Below are positions 24,700-38,067 of a stretch of DNA of 64,000 nt, piece by piece. The DNA comes from Dryococelus australis (Eukaryota > Arthropoda > Insecta > Phasmatodea > Phasmatidae). Below the pieces are notes generated by a model. It did not search any database and was not told where the DNA came from. It saw only the letters and a program-made list of their open reading frames with translations. Numbering within the stretch: position 1 is the stretch's first letter; each line of letters begins with the position of its first letter. The translations under genes and the position numbers were made by a program. Location of the stretch: positions 309,321,666-309,385,665 of the forward strand of contig CM057009.1 in assembly GCA_029891345.1 (NCBI GenBank), written 5' to 3'.

Positions 24700-27599
24700 A
24701 ATAGAAATTAAATATTGAAAATCTCTAGGGCCGCGAGTCTACAGAGATGAGAGTGCAAATGTGGCATGGGGGAGAAAAGTTAACGAAAATGTTCTGAAAA
24801 TTAAGACTTACTATTAGAGCCACACTGGTTGGACACAAAGTTGAAATTCCCCTGTGGTGCGAAGCACGTGCACTCTCCTTGACCTGCCGAGCTAGACTAA
24901 AGATGGTGACTCAGAGATGTTGTTACCTAATGGAGATCTCCTGCCAGCACCATGAGGGAAAATCCACAAAAATACATATACTCAACAGTATACAAGTAAA
25001 ACCAATTAAACAAAGTAAAAAACTCTGCGAATTAAAATAAACATTTCCGACACGTCGGATTACTCTTATAATGTGTGTAGTCCTTGTTGCTAAGCGTATC
25101 ACAGGAAATGAGATTATCTGAGAGAAGCCAGGACGGCTAGCAGAACACGTAGGAAATTAAAATAAAAACATACAAAACATTTCATGCACACAAGACCTTT
25201 CAAATCAACATTATTAAATTAAACTAATAATTTAATAAGTGAACTGAGAATTTGAATTTCGGCCTTGGCATGGCGGTCACCGGAACTGCCAAGGTCGATT
25301 TACTTTACATTTTACAAAGTGGATAAAATGCAATGTGCTCTTTTTAAACAAATTAAATAACACTTCAAAATTGAGTGATGATTTTAGGACGTCTGAAGTC
25401 CATGAACAGTAAACACATGCAAACCATATGGTGTAGCACTCTTTAATAGATTACACTTTAATTATAGGGGGCAAGTGGATGATAACACTCTCCTGTAATT
25501 AAATTGAACTTTGCTTTTTGGGGGACACAACACTTTAGCACTGTAAACACATACAACGTAGTTTACTCTTGGTGAGGCAGGTCATTCAGTTCATGGGGCT
25601 GTTTACTGACCCGTTCGTGCATACGTTCATCCATGCACCTTGTGCATTGCTGGTGCATGAGCGGAGCAGCATTGGTCTGTCTCCAGAGCCGAACAGCAAG
25701 GGCGATGTCGGTATGTTTGTATGTACGTAATAATTGTTTGTATGTATGTATTGTCTATTTCGTGTAAGTGTGGTAAATTTTGACAGTTCTAGAAAAGTAG
25801 CATGGCCACATGCATCCTTCCACCACAGTTGTATTGTCATTGAAGAAAAGATGTTTGTAAACAAATCTTTTGAGTTCAATGCACACATGTATTTTCCTCT
25901 TTCCTGTCATGACAGGTACTGAAAGACTGACTTAGCTAACTTCCGTCCAGTAATTAATGTAGGATATTACAGCTAGGTTGGCATTTCAACCTGTTTTATT
26001 TTTGTAATTGTCAAGATAACTTTGTTGGGGTTCTGTTTATTTAATTTGTAGGGATAAGCAAAAAAGTAAGGGGGTGGGGAGATTTAGTTTTAACATCTTT
26101 CATAAGCTGGCATTATTTTGATGTTCTTACAAGTGTGTGGCATTTTGAGTTGCATATTGTTTTGAAGAAGCAGTGGAAAATTTTGCTTGTATTGAAATAA
26201 CATTTAAATTATTTAACTTCGAAAAATTTAACATCAGTGAAAAAACAAAACGCGATACGTTGCTGTTCATATTCGTACAGGTGCAGCAATACCTATACAC
26301 ACACACACTTTGACTGAAGTTAACCTTACACCCGTTGAATTTATGATATAGACAAATAAACTAATATTGTTCGCTCACTACAAAAGTGTGAAAGTGCAGC
26401 TTTTTTAGGTCACATGCATTTCAATAATTATAGTAATGGTTTACAAATACATTTACTAAAATTGCAAACTTACTGATTGTATAATTTGTAACCTCTTGAG
26501 CACGTGTTTTTCTATGGCAATCCCTGCAACTTTACTTCTCTAAAATCACGTTTGTTCATCGCTAGCATTAAATAATTTATTTACAGAATCATTCAGTAAA
26601 TCAACACTGCATACATTTCCTCAAACCAGCAAACTTAGACATGTAAATTATATTTGTTTCATTAATTGCGTACGGTGGTTAAGGAAAATGAAGGAACGAG
26701 CAGTTTCACGAAGCTGTAAACATGTGCAGATTAATATTACATTTGACTTAAGAAAACGCACGGCAACTGTACCTACAACCAACTATGCTTGAAGATAGTA
26801 GATAAAAAAATTATTAACTACCAATTAAATATTCTGACAATACCATATAAACATGATGACAAAAAAAGCACATGCACAATGGTGTTCACTGGGCTGGAAA
26901 CTGGAATCTTAAACATGACTAGCCGTTGGCTAGAAAAGTTTACTGTTCGTATGTGTCAACATTTTCTGTTATAATTGCTAAACATGTTTATGAAGTCCAG
27001 TCACTAAAATCCAAAAAAAAAGTGTAATATTGCTTTAAAACATTATTTAAACCATAAATGTTGTAAGTATAATTAAAATTTTAAATTACAGCTTTTAGTT
27101 CTGAGTACTATTTTCTTCCACAGCAATCATCAAAATCGCTAACTTAACAACATGCATCCCACAGCAATTCATCAGCCGATACAGTACTTTACAAACGAGA
27201 GCATTTACTTTTCGTAGTGTGTAGGTTAGTCACATTGTCTGTCGTATTTTAACGAGAAAGGAGCAAAAAAAACTAAGCTGGAAACGAGTAGTAGGAGCAA
27301 GATGGTTCTGGAATTATTTTTATTTTAGCTTTTTGCACCCAAGTTATTTAATTAAAGTATTCTCCAAACATATCACAATCACCACACATTAATGTAAAAA
27401 ACAATAATTTGTTCCATACTTACTAGTAGGGCGCCACAAGTTTTGGTGCAATTTTATTTTTTTTAAATCTTCTCCCGGAACTTGTTGCAAAAATCATGGT
27501 GCACACTATACACGAGTAAGTACAGTATCCTGTTACAGGCCCACTTAAAACAACCAAAATATATCTTGAAATAACTTCTTATTGTCTCTTCTTTAGCCT
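24700..27599. other. AT-rich intergenic DNA, nothing recognised
   Basis: I found no supportable gene. A short TATG microsatellite lies near 25710-25755. The two overlapping frames at 25586-25922 read against each other on opposite strands and look non-coding. Confidence 0.5.
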
Positions 27600-29750
27600 G
27601 TATTCTTAAAATGTGACCCATGCCGGGTTAAGGAGTAGTGGGCATGGTCATTGTGATTTTGTGTTGCGCTAGACCAAGCGAGCGGTATGTGGGTATTCTA
27701 GTTGAGTTTCCGCTTAATGCCCGTTACCTTGGCAGGGCACGTTGGTTGGCGGCTGGGCACAAAGTTCTTGATAGTCTGTTTGAGAAGTGGTTTGCACATA
27801 ACTCCTTGACTTACACTCTTTCCCACTGTGGGTGTGGGTTTCAATTCGAAGGTAATTGGCTGGCAGGAGGTGTCGGGAATACCTGGCTTACTAGTGCTTT
27901 CTTCGGCCGAAGGGGGTACTGCTGGTTGCTGCTGGCTGGCACCGGAGGTGCAGTAAACTGGCTGCAGGTCGTTGATACCATGCTGGCCAAAACTGTATCA
28001 TAGATTCCAGGTGGCTGCTTCCAGACTCCAAAACCTGGGGTTGGAAATCCTCTCTCCCCCTCAGTTTTTATAGTAGTCCTTGAAAGACGGGATGATAGTC
28101 TCGATGACCATGTGTATGTAAACCAATGTACTGATATACAGGAGAGGTCGGTCTCTCTAACAGTCGGGTTAAAGCAGCGTGGTCCCATTCTGCTTGCCTA
28201 CTCGAAGTAGGAGGGGCTAATACAGACTGCTGCTTGGCCACGAGGTGGGCTGTCCTTTGTTCCTCTCTCTTTAAGCAGTGCCTATTCCTAAAAGGCATAG
28301 AGGGTAGGACGCCGCTGAACAGTACAGGATCTGCACCGCGAACACAAAACAAATCCCTATATTAGTGTTCTGCCAGCAGTGGATGCCAGCACGAGCTCGG
28401 TGCTCCAGAAGGCCCCACCACCACCGGCGGGCAAAACAGAACCTTTGGGCCATATGGGCCACTTTCCTGCCACTACTGGGTGTAGGTTTCAACCAAGGCC
28501 AGGCCATAAACCTCGAGTAAATACCCTCGCTAGCACCTAAATGCTCCAGTAGGGATACAACTCAAGGGTACTGTCTCTCATTAGTTGGATGAGTTGCTAG
28601 TGGTTGGGGCTCTGCCGTTCTATCCCCGGAGGTCTAGAACAGGTGGCCTTCGAATGATGTGCGTGTATGACTAGTGGATTCCTGATGGGGATCCCCAGTC
28701 GTATCTAATTTGTATAATCAAATGCCCGGTCACGGTCGGCAGTGCACAACGTGTACGGTTCCTAGCAGTCAATGTGAAGAACTCTCTATGAAGAATACTC
28801 TCAGCTAAAAGAACAAAGTTGAATTTATTAAATGTGTAATAAATACAGTGACACATGCTAACTCCTTACCAAGCAGACTGTGCGTATGGAAGTAACCCAT
28901 GTTGTACAGGTCTAGGTGACTTGGTTCCTAGACCGTATGAGAAAGTAAATGATGTCAACGGCTAAATTAAGAATACTTAGCATGGCTAACAAATTAAGGA
29001 TGTGTAGATGAGACAATTAAATAAAGGGATATACTGCTCTAGTAGCAGGGAGTGTATTTGCCCCTACCAGCAAGTAGAGGCATGTACTGCTGCAGGAGAA
29101 ATCGGTAGTGGAGGGTGATGTGATGTTAGTAGTTGATGGTCTTCTGGTAGACAAAGGCTATCGGCCATGAAAGCCTCTGATAAGTGGTGGTGGTTGTCAT
29201 CAATGAAAGCCTCTGGTAACTGCTGCTGCAGAAGAGCTTCTGGTGACGGCGATGGCTGCAGCCGATGGTGGCTGCTGTAGACTGTCATTGTCAATGGGAG
29301 CAGTCTCTGGTAAGCTGCTGAAAACTTGATGACTCGTTGAAGGCCCCAGCACAGAAGTGGTGGAGCACCTTAACAATCAGGGAGAATAACTCACGAGCCC
29401 AGCCGTGCACTGACTTATATAATCCGAAAGGCAGGTGCAGCGGTGGGCTGCAGTGGGAGGTGTGACATCTCCTGTAGTGCATAGCCGGAGGAGGGGGTAG
29501 CTACTCTCTGTCTGTCTCCCGGCTTCGTGCGTGTTTGGTGACGTTCTGCTGTGCCTCGAGGCGGCTGACGGCTTGTGGGCTCTGAACTTGGGGGAGGGGA
29601 GGGCGGCGTTCTCGCTGGCTTGCGCAACATTAGTTTCCACGTGTTTGGAAGCGCCATCCAGGGTTGTGGCGATCCGCAATGTCCGTGTACTATGTTGGCA
29701 GGGTTAGACTCTTACTTGGGTGTAGTAGGAATACTAGTTGGATGAGTCAT
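27600..29750. repeat. GC-rich compound repeat region, unclassified
   Basis: A 2.1 kb GC-rich block has sharp borders. Open frames of 95-121 codons occur on both strands (27638-28003 plus; 28188-27841 minus, Pro-rich), without known domains. Within 29064-29294 the minus strand encodes a degenerate repeat of the form EALLQQQLPEAF/HLSEAF/LPEDHQL, reflecting a tandem DNA repeat of roughly 40-45 bases. No LTR pair, RT or integrase was seen. Probably one or more decayed retroelements. Confidence 0.35.
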
Positions 29751-30359
29751 AATCATTTGTATTTAAAATACATAGGAGCAGCACGTGTCAAATGGTTGTC
29801 CCACTAGTTGCGAATTCCTGCCTCAGTTGCACTCATGGGTGGTGTGTTTAACAGGATGTGATAATCCAATAAGTAGGCTAGCTTAAATATATGTTAATTA
29901 CATTAGTACAGGAGATGTTATAAACTGTCAGATTGTGTTATGACTTGTAACATTTTACTATAGGCTGTTCATGGTAAAGTGTGCACTTTTTAAGGCCCTT
30001 ATAAAAATGTTTCCTTTCATCAAATTTTCATCTTCCTGCAGCTTTTTTTATATAAACATTGCAATGTGACCAATAAACACAGTGTATACATTTCATCACC
30101 CTTTAAATTTAATGCCTGAGGCTGCAATAAGAGAGATTTATTAGTGGTTAATGCCTGTTCGGAGGGCCTTAAAAAGTGCTCATAGCCTATAATCAGTTTT
30201 CGTGATTTTTAATAATAGTCTGAATATGTGTTGTTTACTTTGTTATATGTTGGTGCCTTGCATTGCTCCCTTGTCCTGTCCCACAGGAGCAAGTAATCAG
30301 TGTGCCAAGGTCAGAGTGGTTACACAATAGGGTGGCGAGTCACTAAGTGAAGCAGCTGC
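29751..30359. other. AT-rich DNA, nothing recognised
   Basis: I see no coding potential, transposon end or tandem repeat here. Confidence 0.45.
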
Positions 30360-30985
30360 AATATGGCTACATATCTTGCGTGCTCCTCACCTTCAGCAGA
30401 TTATAATTTCTAAATTTATCTGAAGGATTATTCTGGTTTAATGCCCTCATTTCTCTCAGTGTGACTTGGGGTGCGGAGAATCTTCAAGATGTGGTGAATG
30501 ATATTATATAAGCGTGACAGGCCTCCAAGCTGGGAGTTTGGGCGATTGTGTGACCTTAAACGATAGATAATGATCCAAAAGAGCAATGAGTGGCGATAGA
30601 AGTGACCAATGGGAGTAAAATCTGTAACTGCAAGCATTGGTACAGTGAAGAGTGTGGCTGACAGACGGGACTATTGAATTGGTTGCATGAATATAGAACA
30701 TTTCAAATGATGAGAGTGAGTTAATTAACCATAACCAAACAGAGACTTTGAGAAGGACTTTAATAGAGTTGAGATAGACATTATGTAGGCTTTTCTGATA
30801 GACATTAAATAATGTGCTCATTAAAAAACAAAAAGAATAAGCAGGCGACAGATAATTTAATGCTGTATATAATAGCTGTGCAAATAAATTAAAAATAAAA
30901 TTTAGTTCTTTTATTTTTATTAAGACTTCCATCCCTCACGAACTCAAATAGGCCCCTCTGGCATTTTATTAAAATATGCAAGCCG
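30360..30985 (-). repeat. Dispersed repeat, copy A (inverted partner at 61.5-62.2 kb)
   Basis: The reverse complement of this stretch aligns along most of its length with 61490-62205 on the + strand. Shared blocks include gtcttaataaaaataaaa, aatttatttgcacagctnntatntana, aatgtctatctcaactc, ccattggtcactntcgc and the LNYLS / IFNVYLNS-encoding segments. Similarity continues past the end of the open minus-strand frame (30932-30504, 142 codons), so the repeat is a DNA unit and the frame is incidental. Divergence is high, so both copies are old. Class unknown. Confidence 0.6.
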
Positions 30986-31192
30986 ATCATGCCGAACATA
31001 CAGAATGTGCAGAATGAATGTAACTGTTCACATGTAAGCAGATTTTCTGTGTTACAGTTTTGGTGATCGGTTGGAAGCTCAATTTACGAATGTATTGGTT
31101 CAAGCATTATTCAAGCCAATATTCAAAAGTAAATTTAGGATAAACTATATGTAGCAGATGTTCTTACTATACATTGGTAGATTCTCTATGGT

Positions 31193-31217
31193 ATAAAAAA
31201 AAATTTTTTTTTTTTCT
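31193..31217. repeat. A-run/T-run palindrome
   Basis: About nine A are followed directly by about fourteen T, a perfect self-complementary AT stretch able to form a cruciform. It has no associated gene. Confidence 0.7.
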
Positions 31218-31952
31218 ACCTGTAGGCTTATTTGACAAATGGCTTCAATTTATAATGGTTTTGAGTAAAATTATCATCCTAACTAACCCATTTCGTTATA
31301 AATACAAGATTACAATAGTTTATCTACTGTAGACAGTTTGTCTATGTATATGTAGGATAATCCGCATTACTTTTACTACAAAAGATGTGAAACTTAGATC
31401 TCTGGGAAATATCTGCATATTCTGATCTTCCCATGTCAAGCTCATGCCGAAGTATCAGAATGATCTTAACGTTGTGGCATGACTCTTGGAAAACCTGGAC
31501 TCTTTCTAACTGGCTGTTCAGTTTTCCGCTTTATGTCCGATAAGCGGTAATCACCCTCCCACCCTTTGTGTTGTTGCCTGTTGTCTGGCATGCAAAATGA
31601 TGTCATTTACCTTGATTACCTTGTTATGTTTTACCCAAGTGTTTGATCTGTTAGGTAAACACACATTTTTCACAGGGTTTAGATTTTTTCACTGCTTTTC
31701 TGATCTGGCGGTTATTTCAAGAATGTAAATGTGTGTGACATAGTTTCTTTTTTTACATGCTCCGTGACAGACAAGGACACATGTCTACTAATGAATCTGT
31801 TATTTATAGCATTTGTAAGCAGACTAGAAACATCCTAATTAAAATAACGGAAAAGATATTTTGAGTATTCGGTTGAAGCTAATTACAGTCAGTTAAAGAT
31901 TATGTAGGCAATAAATTGCCATTCTGAAATTGCATTAGTGCAGTTTTAATTA

Positions 31953-33142
31953 CACTATCGACCGAAAAGTAATTGGGCACCTGTCCACAATGTTTGCTCT
32001 GTGGTTGTCATCCCGTTAGAATCTCGTAGGCCACCTCTTGCAGCTATAACAGCAGCCACCCTGTCTGGCATGCACTCTACAAGTGTTTGCAGGACATCCA
32101 CTGGGATTCGTCGCCATTGCTCTTGCAACCATTGAATGAGTTGAGCAATGGATTTTGGCCGCGCCACTATCGCCCGGCTATCCAATTTGTTCCAAAGATG
32201 TTCTATAGGGTTGAGATCAGGGCTCTGGGCGGGCCAGTCCAATTAGCGAACGTTGTTGTCTGTGTACCAGTTCATAGTAGCCCTAGAAACATGGCACCTG
32301 GCATTGTCATCTAGGAAGTAACACGGGTCCATTCCGTGAAAACACCACAATGTGGGGACCATTTCATTATCCAGAGTGTTATAATAGGCCTCTGTGTTCA
32401 TGCTACCATTGAAAAACACCAGCAGTCCTACGCCAAAGGCTGTGAAACAGCCCCATGCTATCACTCCACCACCACCGAATTTCCTAGTTGTCACTATACA
32501 CTCGGGCAGAAGCCATTCCCCGGGTAGACGCCACACCCATACGCGTCCATTGGGTCGGAATAATGTAAACCTCGACTAATCACTCCATAGAACTGATTTC
32601 CACTGCTCCAATGTCCAGTTGAGATGGTCCAAACATCACCTGAGTCGCCGAGCTTTATTGCTTGTCCCGATATGGGGCTTATGTGCAGCTGCTCTTCCAA
32701 AAATATTCAAGTCGGTGGGCCTCTTTACGCAATGTCCCAATGGAAACAGATACTCCTATTGCGGCATGAAACTCCTGTCGAATGGTAGCTATGGGTTTGA
32801 CAATTTCACGTTCCAGTGATCTGCAATTTCTGTCGGTCAAGATTGGAGGTCGCCCAGAACGTGCAGCATTGGCACAGTGCCCATCGACCTTCCACTTACG
32901 CAGGACGAATGCGACCGTTGATTTGGGCCTTTTTACTTTCCGTGCAATCGCGCGGCTAGACAGTCTACTGAAATGGCAGCCCACAATCACGCCCTTATCG
33001 AAGTCCGATTGCTCTGTACCTCGTGCCATCTCCTTGTCAACTCGTTCTACACCAGTCTGCAGCCTATGGCGGCCACACAAGTGAACTGATGTACTGAATT
33101 ACCTATCTTCACGGGTGCCCAATTATTTTTTGGTCAATTGTG
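31953..33142 (-). mobile_element. Tc1-family transposon, full length with both TIRs and TA duplication
   Basis: The element is bounded by TA dinucleotides (31951-31952 and 33143-33144), the target duplication of Tc1/mariner. Its ends are imperfect inverted repeats about 30 bases long (left cacta tcgac cgaaaagtaattgggcacc; right is the complement of gggtgcccaattattttttg and onward). It is 1,190 bp long and carries one minus-strand transposase frame. The ends share the aattgggcacc core. Older and younger Tc1 fragments elsewhere in the window lack such clear ends. Confidence 0.9.
31955..33080 (-). pseudogene. Tc1-family transposase, disrupted
   Basis: The protein would cut and paste the element. 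The N-terminal part (33080-32679) is intact for about 130 residues and holds two helix-turn-helix DNA-binding regions: LSSRAIARKVKRPKSTVAFV, then a GRPP linker as in the GRPR AT-hook-like motif, then the second helix set. A one-base frameshift near 32690 follows. In the catalytic core the first Asp survives in VLWSD, but the next codon (normally Glu) is TAG, at about 32574-32576. The second Asp is in FLDDNARCH (about 32290) and the final DDE Glu in SPDLNPIEHLW (about 32190). Another stop falls at about 32240, between NNVR and the following DWPAQSPD block. There is also a TGA between the frameshift and the first Asp. Length and layout fit a normal 340-residue Tc1 transposase; with at least three stops and a frameshift it is dead. 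Confidence 0.9.
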
Positions 33143-33144
33143 TA

Positions 33145-36100
33145 CTCTTACCGCATTTTCTGCAACGTCTTTTATCTCTTGTAGAATTTTTCCTTTTATT
33201 TTATAATGAACACCAGAAGCACTGTGCCATGATTTTCTGAAATAAACCACAAATCAGCAAAAATCTGGAAATTTGTTGTTGTTTTACAGGAACTTCTTTT
33301 CAACTTCTTAGTGATGGTAAAAAACAATTATGTGGGGAGTTTTACTTTCCGTCGTGCATTACCAGTTGGGCTACGATGAACTCTGCTGTCAGATTTATGA
33401 GTCAGTGGAAATCGCTTATTGGAAACATTTGCTGTCTTTGCTACTTGTACATTTAAGTTTGACATGAGAGAGAACACAATGTTCGAATACATTATTTCTC
33501 AACATCATGATTAAAGAAGGTATTTCAGCGAATACCCATATGTCTCTCATTCCATACACTGGATTCTTTTTCTGTTAAAATGTTACATTTTCCTACATAC
33601 TTTGATTTTGATCTCTTACATTACTCGCAATTGCTACAACTTTAGAACTAGGTTCTTCAATTCCCTTATTGCCAAATGCTGTCTGGATGGCACTGATATA
33701 TTCATGCCTTACATTTTAGAATAGTTGATAATCTTTAGTTATTTTAAACATTTATATGCATATCCTGTAGTGTAATTGAGCAAAGAGTTTCAGATACTGT
33801 TATATTTTAATTTTCCATACATATGTAACTTCAGGAAATGTGTCTATTAAAATTTTTAATTAACAGTAATTTTTATTTAAATTTTTTGGTTACTGCGAGT
33901 TAAATTCTTATCATTAATTAGTTAATATTAGGTTTAAATTTATTACTTTCAAATAATTTTATAACTTTTTTACATTTATTTTTTCCGCTAAAGATGTTAT
34001 GCCAATTTTTTAGTATTCTCAGCTCAATTTACAAAAACTAACCAGGGAATAGATCAGAATCTGCTACATAAATTTACTTAAATCAGAACATTTTAACACA
34101 GGAATGGCACAGACACACGAAAAGAGTAAATAAAACAATGGACCCTATAACTTGTAACAATACAACAGCCAAGTGATATTATGAATTTGTTATAAAAACA
34201 AATCTGTTGCTATTAAGTTATTTTATATTTATGTGTGTAAAACAAAAAGAAATTGCTGAATGTCATGTACCGTTAATGTTTAATATTATGTATAGTAATG
34301 CGTTAAGACCAGGAACTACTTCTCCTTTTTCACTGCCAACTTTACAGGCGTATTCCAGTCATTACTTACGTTTAAATGTATGCAGTAATGGATAGTGATT
34401 TTTTTGAAAAATTTGTTTCAAGAGTTCTACTTTTATCGTGATACACCTATACATACATTAAGTACACTACAGAATTGGCCTTTTAAAAACCAAACAAATA
34501 TGTCAAAAACTTTCAAAATATTATTTTGTTTTGAATCAGAACTATCATCTGTTACAAGCCACACCTGTATTTTTAGGGAAATTCCTGATCAAAAAAATTT
34601 TACATCAGAAAGTGAAAGGCTGAACTTTTGGTAGAAACCGGTACCATGGGCACATGAATAACAGTAACTCAATTTCTGCTGTGTTCATGCAAATTATGTA
34701 ATATTTATTCTGAGTGCATATAATAACTATGATGTCAATCTTTATACACGTGAATGTACATAATAACCATGATGTCATTCTTAATACACATTGATGCATG
34801 TGTGTGCATGCATATGCATATGAGAAGATGCTGCACTTTGAGGTTAACAACTACAGTTGGACATAAACAATATGGTGAAAAGGTAGATTTGTAGGGCTTG
34901 GAAACTGTTTTTACAGCCGTCAGATGTAGAGGGAAGTGTTGAGGGAGGGGAGAAATTTTGACAAAGGACTGTGGGTTGCAAAAGGGAGAACGTAAAACAA
35001 TAGTAAAGCAAAAAGGAAGGTCACTGTCTGCAAGCTCTAACATGACACTGATGACAATGAAATCAATAGAGTTAAACTTCCGTAACCTACTGGGTAATGA
35101 CATATAACTATTGCATCCAGACAAGACTAGGTTCAGATCACTGAGCCTCACAGTGGGATGCAGTGTATCAGTTTTATTGGCACTGAGCCCACATTTTGAG
35201 TTGTAAATTGTGTTGCTATATTAAATAATTTAAGTATAGCGGTATTGACAGGGGAGTGCAGCTCCTCATTAATTATTAATAGGACTGATACTATATGCCA
35301 TAATGATTATATTGTAGTACTGAAAATTCATATGCAGTGCAAAATTTTTTAATGCACCAAGCATAAATACCAAAGATTGATTGAGCAGTTTTAACAGTAT
35401 AGTGTGCAGGGCAGATGGAGGGTATGTGGGCAGTTTGTTCTAGTGCAGTGTATATAAGGGGAGAGATGGCATTACTAGTCAGTATTCTAAAGATGTTTCC
35501 CTTTCAGTTTACCATAGCAATGTGTCATGTTCCTTTTTCCTTCAACAGGATTTATAGTTTGTACATCGATAAGTACATTTACCTTCTTAGTAAGGTAATA
35601 TTAGCAAATTATAGCCACCAAAATTTTTGAATAAATTTCTCCTACATTTAAAAGAGCACAGTAATGATATCAATTACAGTTACTCCTTGGAAATTTAACA
35701 AGTATAATTTAATATGAAACAAAACTTTTTCAGCAAAATAGTGTGCTACATGTTTCTCAGCTGCAACCATGTTAAAACATGTGGCTTGAGGTCTACGAAA
35801 TACTGCCTCTGCAGTATTTTTATGATGTATTATTGAAGAGGAGTCTAGCTCTATAATAAAACTTGTCCATATCCTTAGCTGTCAAAAAGTGGAAATTTAC
35901 TTCTGCTAATCCATCACAGACTAAGAGAGTTGCCAAATAAAAAGAAACCTGCAAGTTTATGAAATTATTATTTTTAAAATAAATATTATGTAAAGATGTT
36001 TATGGCATTGATGCATTTTTTACCTCAAAATGCCAAAACATATCTTGGATTCATTCATTTCCAACTGAAGGAGCAGAACATCCAAATTTAAACGAGTTAT

Positions 36101-37532
36101 GATTATATTACTTGATAGCCTACAATAAAATTTATATGTTCACTTGGCAACAAGGTAAAATATTTCCTGGAATTGAGAATAGGAAATAAAAGATAACATA
36201 TCTAATATCTGGATTAAATCTAAGACAATTACACTGCTGGACATGGAAACTGCTAAAGCTGTAAAAATATAGTTGATTAATGCCTCCTAGTAACAACACT
36301 GCTGCATGTCGAACAGTGCATCATGGCTTTGTATATTAGTTTCGTACCTCCCTTTAGAGTCATTCAAATTATATTACATTGAATACATGATGCTAGATGG
36401 TCAGCTAGTATGCATCATATCTGCCACTTATGCCTGGTTGCACCAATAACTGTCCTGAACAAAGATCCTTAGATCCTGATTACAATATGATCTTCAGTTT
36501 GCCAGAGTTCCAGTGTAAAAGTGTTGCACCAATGCAACTGGCTGAGTTTTGTGATGATTGTCTCGGCACGGGAATTTTTTTGGGTTGGCAGCACCAGCTT
36601 TTCCTTTAATATATGTTGTGTATAGAAACTATTATTAATATGACCCGGCCGTATTATAGTTATTCTTTTATTGCTGTGTGTTCTATTTAAATATTTGCAT
36701 TTGGTTGTATTTCAAATTAGGCGATGTAAATTGCATATATTGTAATATGTGTTTGTTCCGGGAGTCGCTGCTTGGCGGCATTGTGTTTGCTAGGTGGTTA
36801 CATTGCTGTATTCACGAGGGAGTGTGGTCTTTAAGTAGTCTGCCTGTATGGTGTGAGGCAAGAGTTGTACAGCGTGGCAAGTTGGGCAGTGCTATGCTGC
36901 AAGATAACCTGGGGATAGTCAAAGATTTCAAAAGGATGAATCCTCGTGGAAAGTTAGTGTGTATGCCGACTGAGTGACATTATGCAGACTTTAGTGATTT
37001 ACGTGCGTGCCCGGTCAATGTACTTGTCACATACTTGCTTATTGCAAAATGACACTGCCGTTTATTACATGGTTGAGTATATATAACTTTACTGGAATCA
37101 GACACCTACTGTGGCTGTTACGTCTTCTATTCCGGTTGGCATGTGCAACTACACTAGTGACGATCAATGTATTTCGTGGACACTGCAAACATAAAACCTG
37201 ACATGGTTTACATGCTGTTCTGCTGTCTAAGTGGAGGTTTGCATCAGCGACATATCTTGGAAAGCACAGCAACTCGGCTCGACATATCAGCTGGTGTGGG
37301 TGCCTGCTGCTGCCGCCAACCTGGCTATGAATTGCAGGTACTATTGTGGCGCCTTTATTCTTATGCCTGCAAGTATTAGAGGGCAGTTATGTAGATGTGA
37401 GTGTGTATAATTTACTGGTTATGGACAGCACTACATAGCAAAGCCGTGGCTCCCTTGTTTGGAAAAAAATATTAAGTAACCTATAGCTCAGACTGTATTT
37501 AGAACTGAAGCAATGAACAGTAGATGCCCGGA
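33145..37532. other. AT-rich intergenic DNA with minor microsatellites
   Basis: No gene can be supported over 4.4 kb. A TG/CATATGCATATG-type alternating tract lies at about 34795-34820. Short frames (for example 34735-35151 minus and 36678-36977 plus) have no recognisable domain or supporting splice context. Confidence 0.5.
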
Positions 37533-37740
37533 ATACCGTGGCCCGGTATACTGCGGCCAGGTATACTGCGGATTCGGTTATACCGCGGGGCAATTTATGT
37601 CCCCCGGCCTGAATAAATAAATAAGTGGAAAGTGTGCGGTCAGGTAGGCATGTGGTCTGTGGGCAGGTGGTCGTGAGTCTGGGACATTGATTGGATGAGG
37701 CAGAGGGAGCGGCCGCGTGTTCTCCCTCCTTTCAGCGCAG
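37533..37740 (+). repeat. 15-bp minisatellite and CpG-rich segment
   Basis: Four near-copies of a 15-base unit (ataccgtggcccggt, atactgcggccaggt and variants) run from 37533 to about 37590. They are followed by CpG-rich DNA including gcggccgcgtg at 37711. It could be a promoter-like CpG patch or the edge of an old repeat; no adjacent gene is visible. Confidence 0.55.
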
Positions 37741-38067
37741 AGATCTATTTTACAGATTCTTTACAGTCAATATTGTATGTTTTTCCATATTCAACTTTGT
37801 TGGCGTGGTGCAAAGCTTTGATGTAAGAATTCCTAGTGGTTATTTTTTGTGACCCTATTATACCTGTTCTGCCGTTTCGTTGTAAACAGACAAAAAAATA
37901 CTGTGGTAACCTTTCCATCGTATCTGGGCGTTGGATCGGTATAGGGGGATGGCATGGCCATATCCTCAATGATATACCATACTCGCAAGTGCGCAAGTGT
38001 CCTGTTGTCACACATTTACTGGCACTTACAAGTTAACATGAAATGTGGGTGTGTTGTACAGCGTAAT

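Noticed and set aside
27638..28003. 121-codon plus-strand frame in the GC-rich region
   Set aside because: No recognisable domain, and an equally long frame runs on the other strand; GC-rich sequence gives long chance frames.
34735..35151. 138-codon minus-strand frame
   Set aside because: No domain, no splice sites and no start or stop context; composition follows the local DNA.
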